64,000 bases of DNA from Sesamum alatum (lineage: Eukaryota > Streptophyta > Magnoliopsida > Lamiales > Pedaliaceae): assembly GCA_034509735.1 (NCBI GenBank), contig JACGWO010000012.1:1550001-1614000 (forward strand), written 5' to 3'. Below, piece after piece: positions 58,369 to 64,000 of the stretch. Position 1 is the first letter of the stretch. Each line of letters starts with the position of its first letter. The position numbers and the translations under genes are program-made. The notes beneath the pieces were generated by a model. It was not told the origin of the DNA. It saw only the letters and a program-made list of their open reading frames with translations, and searched no databases.

Positions 58369-58968
58369 AGATCAATCAAGTGGGACGATATAAACAGGTC
58401 AAATTATACTTATTATTTATTAGAAGTTTTTTTATTGATTACTGAAAAAATCAGCACTTTGATATTTTTTATGTTGTGCAGATCCTTCAATTGGATCGTG
58501 GATTCTTTTTGTGAAGCTCGGAATACTAGTTTAGGACCTCTTCATGCTCTCTTTTTTGTAATATGTACTTATTGTTTAGTTTAAAAAAATGTGTATTTGA
58601 ATTGAGCATGCACTTTTGTAATTTTGCTATATCATTTTATATCTCCTAGTATATGTATAATTTTGTTCATGCTTTAGTGTTTATTTGCTTGAGATTTGGG
58701 TTTTTTTTAGTGTATATATAGTTATTATAGTGTATTTTTCCTTTTTTTTTCCTTACAATTACCAGAAAATAAAAAAAAATTTAAAAAAAACGGGTCGGGT
58801 TAAGACCCGAGCCGAGTTTCCGGGTCTGATATGTTAGACCCATGACCCAGACCCATTGGGTCCCAGATCGGGTCGGGTCGGGTCGGGTCGGGTCCAGCAA
58901 TAAATGAGTGGGTAATTGTTGGGCCTGGGTCTGGACCTGGGCAAAATAGACCCAATTACAGGCCTAGT

Positions 58969-60550
58969 TTCAGTCTACCCACCAAAATACTTGAAATAAT
59001 CTTATAAATCGTGTTACAAAGGCTAATCGGTCTGAATTGATTAACTTCATTAGCTGAAGGTCTTTTTGGAATCAGAATAATTTCTGTAAGATTAAGCTCA
59101 TTTGGAAGACAGCCTTTATGAAAGAAATTATTCACCACTTCTACTATTTGATTTTTAACAATATCCCAATATTTAAGGAAAAAGAAAGAATTTAATCCAT
59201 CGGGACCTGGTGATTTGGTAGGGCCTATCCTTTGAAGAGCAACATAAATCTCCGAATATGTAACAGGCTTAATTAGAGAATCCTTATCCAACTGGGATAT
59301 CCTATTAACAGGGCTGTTAAAAAATGAAAAAGCTTCATTTTCCGAATGGAAATTAGACGTTTGAGTGCCAATATTCTTGAAATGATGCAAAAACAGTTGA
59401 CTAGTGCCATCATTATCTAGAATCCATTCGTTATCATTACCTTTAACCCCTTGAATAAAATTCACTCGTCTTTTATTAGGAGCCCGTGCATGATAGTATG
59501 ATGTATCCTGGTCCCCGAATTTAAACCAGTGAGCTTTGGATCTTTGTTCCCAATATGCATTGTTCTGTAAAATCAAGTTTTTAAGAAGAGCCGTAATTTG
59601 TTTTTCTTTTTCAAAATTGTTTGGAGTATGTAACGTGTAATGTAATTTAGTCTGTTCTAGTTCCTTGTATAAATCATTAATCCGTTTGTCAACATTTCCA
59701 AGCACATTCTTCTTCCAATATAATGATTTAGCAGCCAATATTTTACAGTTTCTCATATACCCTGTGTCCACTGCATGTCTATCTAGATATCTCCAAGCAT
59801 GTTTAACAACATTAATATAATCCTCATGAAAGGACCATGCATTCTCAAAATGAAAGTGTTTAGGAGGTGGTGGGGCAGATGGTTTAGGTTCTAAAAGAAT
59901 GGGTGAGTGATCCGAAAACGGGGAGTTTAGATGTGTAATATCTACCATATCTCTTATTACTCCACGTAAAAGGGTGTCCTCTATATCCTAAATCTTGCAG
60001 TTGACAATCCATCATGTATTGACGAAATAAATCAGCTTTAGCGTGTAGGAAATTTCCTCCAATCTTTTCATGGGGATGTAAATTATTATTAAAATCCCCC
60101 AAAACACACCAAGGTCTAAATGGATTAGCATTAAAATAAGAGTGAATTGTATTCCAAACCTGTGGTTGCAAATGGGCTTCCGGGTAATTATATACGGCCG
60201 TCATCAGAAAAGACTGGTTGAGAAACGGGAACTCCACCTCCACATGTACAGAACGATCAGTTTGGTATATCTGATGAATTGAGACCTCCGCTGCATTCCA
60301 TAAAACCCAGATGCCATCTGCCAAACCAGAAGAAGGAGCAACAACAGAAGCAGTAAAGGCAGTTTATGGATGATTGCTGGTGCACGATCACCCTGGACCC
60401 TGGTGTCCATTACAGTAAAAATATTAGGCCGATAGCGATAAATTAAATCAGACGCAGCCACCACAAATTCAGGTCGCACTGCTCCCCTACAGTTCCAGGT
60501 GAGAATCTTCATGTATGGGAAAGTTTGAGTTGTTATCTGGGCTGCCGGAC
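58969..60550 (-). pseudogene. LINE copy 2 ORF2, 5' half (endonuclease and RT start)
   Basis: MKILTWNCRGAVRPEFVVAA marks the endonuclease start (about 60512). Pieces 60324-59884 (GDFNNNLHPHEK; one Asn more than copy 1 in place of Ile) and 59948-58969 (SDHSPILLEP, then RT motifs KSPGPDGLNSFFF and FRPISLCNTIYKI) follow. About 80 bases of endonuclease are deleted at the 59940 junction. At the counterpart of the copy 1 stop, this copy keeps Trp (QVWNTIHS). Confidence 0.85.
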
Positions 60551-60767
60551 CAAAATGATTTTGCTCCAGAGGATTCAAATGGGCGTTTCCCATCAAACTG
60601 TTCTGAACCAAGAGGAGGTGGTCTCTTCCGAGAGGATGAAGGTACAGCTTGTATTGTGTCTCGAGCTGTCTCAGTACTCCTTGTTCGACCTCGACCTCTA
60701 TTACTAAACTTTTTGCAAAGGGCGGCCCAGCGAACAGGTGAGGGCCCTTAGGCATCCATTTACGCAA

Positions 60768-61794
60768 TGAGTCATCCTCTTCATTATTTGCAATGAGTCA
60801 TCCTCTTTTCATGAATTCTCTTAGAAGTGGAGAATATCCTGATTACATCTGCCCAATGTATTATTATTCAGATTCTTATTTCTTCCTAGAGTCTCCGTCA
60901 CATGATTGTTGAGTGTTCCTTGTACCATTAGCTTGTCAAAAGAAAAGGTTTATGAAAATGTCTGGCTTAAATTAACATGGGATATAGTTTTTTTCAGCAT
61001 GTCTAGGATAACTTGATGAAAGTCAGCAATAGAGAAACTCTGCCTCTCAAAATGATTAGCCCAAATTTGATTCAAAGACGTTAGACTTTTTTCCCCATGT
61101 CAAATTAATTGATTTGCACTTCCCTTGTGGTTTTAATTTACAAGAAGAAAGACCCCTTCTATCCAGTTGAGTCACAGGCCATCTTACTGACTGTGCTTTG
61201 CATCTCCTGATAGAAGACTCCCAAGTTCAGTTGTTTTGCTGACCCGCTATATCAGCTATACATTTTATTATCAAATAGAGTCTCATACTTGGCCAATTTG
61301 TCACTCCTTATTTTGTATACTATAGCCATCAGGAAACTATCTTTACTGAAAACTATAACTTTAATAATGGTAAAAGGATGCTGTTGTTTAAAGGCTTTCT
61401 GCATCCACAAAGCTGCTCCTATAGTTTCATTTTGTCTATATTCTTTACCTGATAATTGTAACATAAAAAGTTTCTTGAAGCACACGCATCAATTTTACCA
61501 AGATGCCTAGTTGTAGTATATCGGGTACTTATATATATTTAACAATTCATATTTAATCCGGATACTTATATATATTTCACAATGCTGATGCAGAAATGGT
61601 ACATGTAACTCCAGTTGTACAACACATAATTAGAGGCAAGTTCAAGATGGTGCCTCTTTTATTATGATTCATGCAAACTCCTCCTGAAATAATCACTCAA
61701 ATATGAAATCCACACCTGGAATCTGATAAATGCAAATAATCTGTTAACTTTTTGTGGCAGTAAGTACAAGCCACTTGACGTAGTCTTCCATCGT
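60768..61794. other. Spacer and 3' region of the LAZY1-type gene
   Basis: An 18-base phrase GCAATGAGTCATCCTCTT is repeated at about 60763 and 60790, next to the LINE end. On the - strand, 61485-61252 carries an open frame (ALWMQKAFKQQHPF ... FLMAIVYKIRSDKLAKYETL) that faintly resembles a LINE endonuclease middle; the match is weak. The part nearest 61794 should contain the 3' UTR of the gene above it. Confidence 0.4.
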
Positions 61795-64000
61795 TTAAAG
61801 CTCCAACACCAAGTCTACAAGGTCAAACAAAACAATTCAGGCTACTCGGCAAAAGGGTTGCATCTTCTGTTAAAACAATTCATCCTACATGCTGTAAAAT
61901 CTTGTTGTACTCTGATATTTTATTTCCATGTTTGAAGCATGCTTACTTTAACAGAGGCAGCTGCCATCAAGTACTGCAATTTGTATGATGAAACTTTATA
62001 TAGGTCAAATTTTAGGAATAAAGTGACTGTTTAAAAGCTAATTTTGTTAACAGGGCTGCGGGTAAAAATGTGTTGTGCAAAAGATTATGATGCTAATTGA
62101 AAGTTTCTATAGAAGAATCTGTGCAGTGATGAGATCAAATAATTCTCCATAGGACTTTTTTGAGTCCCCTTAGTTATTAGTGCATTAGTTACTTACAGTC
62201 CGCATCGGTTTTGACCCAGAACTCGTTCGCAGCAATGTCGCTGCTGCTTTTGGTAAGCTGGGGTAAATGAGACTGGTTCTTGTGGCTCCATGTGTTTTCT
62301 TTTGGAATGGCTCGTTGAGGATATATTATGATATCTTCAGCAGAGGGCCGTAGGCCTCCACTGTTACATGCCGCCAAATGGGCGTTGTTGATCTCATTTT
62401 TGGTGGGCTTATGAGATTGGAGACAAGATATTGAGTTCTCAGGATGAACTTTCCTGTTGAAAATATGTAGGATCTGCATTTCACATTTAAATTTGAAAGC
62501 TCAACTCTAATTCAAGAAATTGATGAAGGAAACTAAGGATCGTAGCTGGGAAAAAGTTTACTGATTTTTTTCATTTTGTGTGGAAAACTGGAAAGTGTGT
62601 GCCATATACGATCATTTGAGATTAAGTCAGCACCTTATGGAGTTTTGTCTCAGCTGTTGAAGAATCTATTGTTCCTCCTTGGGTTGCTGTTGAGCTCCTT
62701 GAGGAAGCATGTATAGTTCTTTTCTTGAGCATCTTTTTCATGAGATGTACTGCAGACTTTTCAGTTTCCTTCTCAGTTCGCTTTTCACCTCTGTCTGATT
62801 TAGTTCCATGACATTCTTCGGCTTGTTTAGTCTTCTGAAAGAGCTCCCCAAGAGATGTCCGTTGTTCTCTCCTTACTGATGGAGCTGTGTCTGGTAGTCC
62901 AATTGCTGATCCAAAAAGATAGCTTTGCAATGGACAGATGATTGCTCCATTTCCACAGGTCTCTGCACTTTCTATTGGCTTACCACTAAGCGTAATTGTA
63001 CTGCAGTGGCTCATCCTTCCAGCACTAACATGACTGTTTCTTCCAGCACTAACATGACTGTTTCTTCCAGATGAAACATTACAACTCTCATCTCTACCTT
63101 CAGCCCCCAGAACCTTTTCCAGCTCATCGTTAATTAGCTTCAGTTCATTTTCTGTGACTTCGGTTTCTTTTTCAGCTATGTGATCGACAGAGATGGAAAA
63201 TGTTGGTGTTGCTGGGTCGGTAGTGATTGGTTCTGTACCTAGAGTACCAATAGCAAGGAATCCATGGAAAAGCTCTGTAAGAGCAGCTACTGGTTCTTCA
63301 TCAAGCTCCTCCTCTTCGACTCTTGCGGCCTCTAGACAGGTAAATGAGTTTCTGCGGTAGTTGTCTCTCTGGGCTTTGCCCAAGGATTTACCGCAATAAC
63401 TTCCCTTTGGATAGCATTGTAGGTCATCCAGTGACGGTTGACCTGTAAAACCTGCAAGGCAAGTACAATAATGCCCTGACGCCAAGAAACATATGGTAAC
63501 TAAAATAATGTAGAATACACAGAAGTGCTAGATTTTAGGTGGTGTATGTAACAAGATTGCAAACTCCATGGTTTCAGATATGTCCAGAAGAAACTGATGG
63601 CCTTTCCTTGCTGATAAGATAACTAAAGTAACATGGCTGTTTTCTGTATCTCTGCCATGAAAAAAACTCTAATTTCCAGTTTTCAGCTTGCTGTTACGAA
63701 TCTCAGAGTAAATTACCAAGTTAACAACAATGGTTGACCATCAATCACAATGTATTTATCTGTGTGCCTATTTGTCATGGTACATGCAATCATCTTTTAT
63801 CTAATAATTGCATTTTGCCATACGTGTTTTATCCTTACTCTTAGTGTAGCAGTTGGAGATTAAGATATTTCAGTATTGAACTAAGGTCTCTTGAGTGATA
63901 GAATGCGTACATGTTCAAGAATCACATGCATTAATGTATATGACTCACCAATAGAAAAATCCTTTGGTGTTTCATTGTTGTTCTGCCGGAACTTCCGATG
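61795..64000 (-). CDS. LAZY1: LAZY1-type (IGT family) gravitropism protein, 5' end outside window
   Basis: Exons on the - strand: 64000-63949 (partial, HRKFRQNNNETPKDFSI), 63451-62634, 62473-62197 and 61814-61795. All join in phase with standard GT-AG sites. LAZY1-type proteins act downstream of gravity sensing in shoots, promoting asymmetric auxin flow and setting branch angle. Diagnostic blocks: GFTGQPSLDDLQCYP after exon 1; the IGT motif in LFHGFLAIGTLGTEPITTDP; SLGELFQKTK; a Lys-rich nuclear-signal-like stretch (HLMKKMLKKR); KLHKILHIFNRKVHPE across the exon 2/3 join; and the C-terminal KTDADYLVLEL needed for RLD binding in the family. The last exon is only 20 nt and supplies YLVLEL; reading through its intron instead gives a stop after KTDADCK. 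A short NSHVSAGR repeat occurs in exon 2 (63005-63075). Confidence 0.92.

Larger units (their letters stand above)
55882..58966 (+). mobile_element. hAT-family DNA transposon, 3.09 kb
   Basis: Ends TAGGCCTGTAAATGGG and (reverse complement) TAGGCCTGTAATTGGG are inverted repeats. A perfect 8-bp duplication GTTTCAGT flanks it (55874-55881 and 58967-58974), the hAT size; the undisturbed single copy of this site is at 21380-21387 in LINE copy 1. Both subterminal regions are full of GGGTCTGGGTC-like motifs (55905-56030 and 58788-58945), probably transposase-binding sites. The interior holds a partial hAT transposase and a GC-rich, gene-like block. Confidence 0.93.
53302..60767 (-). mobile_element. 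LINE copy 2, split by a hAT element
   Basis: It is a close relative of the LINE at 18823-25410 in the same orientation, with the 3' end at 53302 (TCAGAAGACGTC...) and the 5' part ending near 60767 (CATCCATTTACGCAA). Compared with copy 1 it lacks about 970 bases between the counterparts of 23232 and 24203, lacks about 80 bases of the endonuclease (at 59940), and carries the insert 55882-58966. ORF1 is essentially absent. Confidence 0.88.

Noticed and set aside
63451..63485. Start of the last large - strand frame at 63485 as the LAZY1 start codon
   Set aside because: Those residues are intron; exon 1 with HRKFRQNNNETPKDFSI lies at 63949-64000 and joins in phase at 63451.

Overview
The window is nuclear DNA of a dicot plant. 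It carries two intron-containing host genes at about 10.1-14.6 kb and 61.8-64.0 kb. Between and around them is AT-rich DNA packed with plant transposable elements: Mutator-like and foldback elements, Helitrons, non-LTR LINEs, Ty3/gypsy and Ty1/copia LTR elements, a tRNA-derived SINE and a hAT element. The host proteins and element families suggest a eudicot, perhaps an asterid, but I cannot name the species. No prokaryotic operon, CRISPR array or rRNA gene is visible.

Host genes. (1) A complete 15-exon sphingosine-1-phosphate lyase (DPL1 type) lies on the + strand at 10147-14596. I assembled it exon by exon; it encodes 542 residues and contains a 16-nt exon and one GC-AG intron. (2) A LAZY1-type (IGT family) gravitropism gene on the - strand runs off the right edge (61795-64000). 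Its last exon is only 20 nt and encodes the conserved C-terminus. (3) A two-exon fragment of an importin-beta3/IPO5-type gene lies at 52969-53179 beside a run of Helitrons.

Layout. 1-9 kb: a series of foldback/Mutator-like elements, several with 9-bp target duplications I can read, including a 3.26-kb decayed MULE inside another foldback. 9.3-9.6, 16.4, 17.1-17.3 and 51.6-52.2+ kb: short Helitrons, three of them head-to-tail. 18.8-25.4 kb: a LINE (copy 1). 25.4-37.0 kb: a nested stack in which foldback within foldback holds an 8.8-kb gypsy element, which holds a second gypsy body; a further foldback there encodes a GRF zinc-finger protein. 37.2 kb: a SINE. 37.5-42.8 kb: a chromovirus-like gypsy element. 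43.4-44.9 kb: a foldback carrying foreign-looking sequence. 45.2-50.8 kb: a copia element. 53.3-60.8 kb: LINE copy 2, split by a 3.1-kb hAT element whose empty target site survives in copy 1.

Nearly all element proteins are broken by stops, frameshifts or deletions, so most of this is decaying repeat DNA. I see no convincing undescribed multi-gene system. The most interesting items are the nested stack with readable target duplications, the foldback GRF gene whose inverted repeat includes coding sequence, gene-fragment capture candidates, the tandem Helitrons, and splice oddities in the two host genes.
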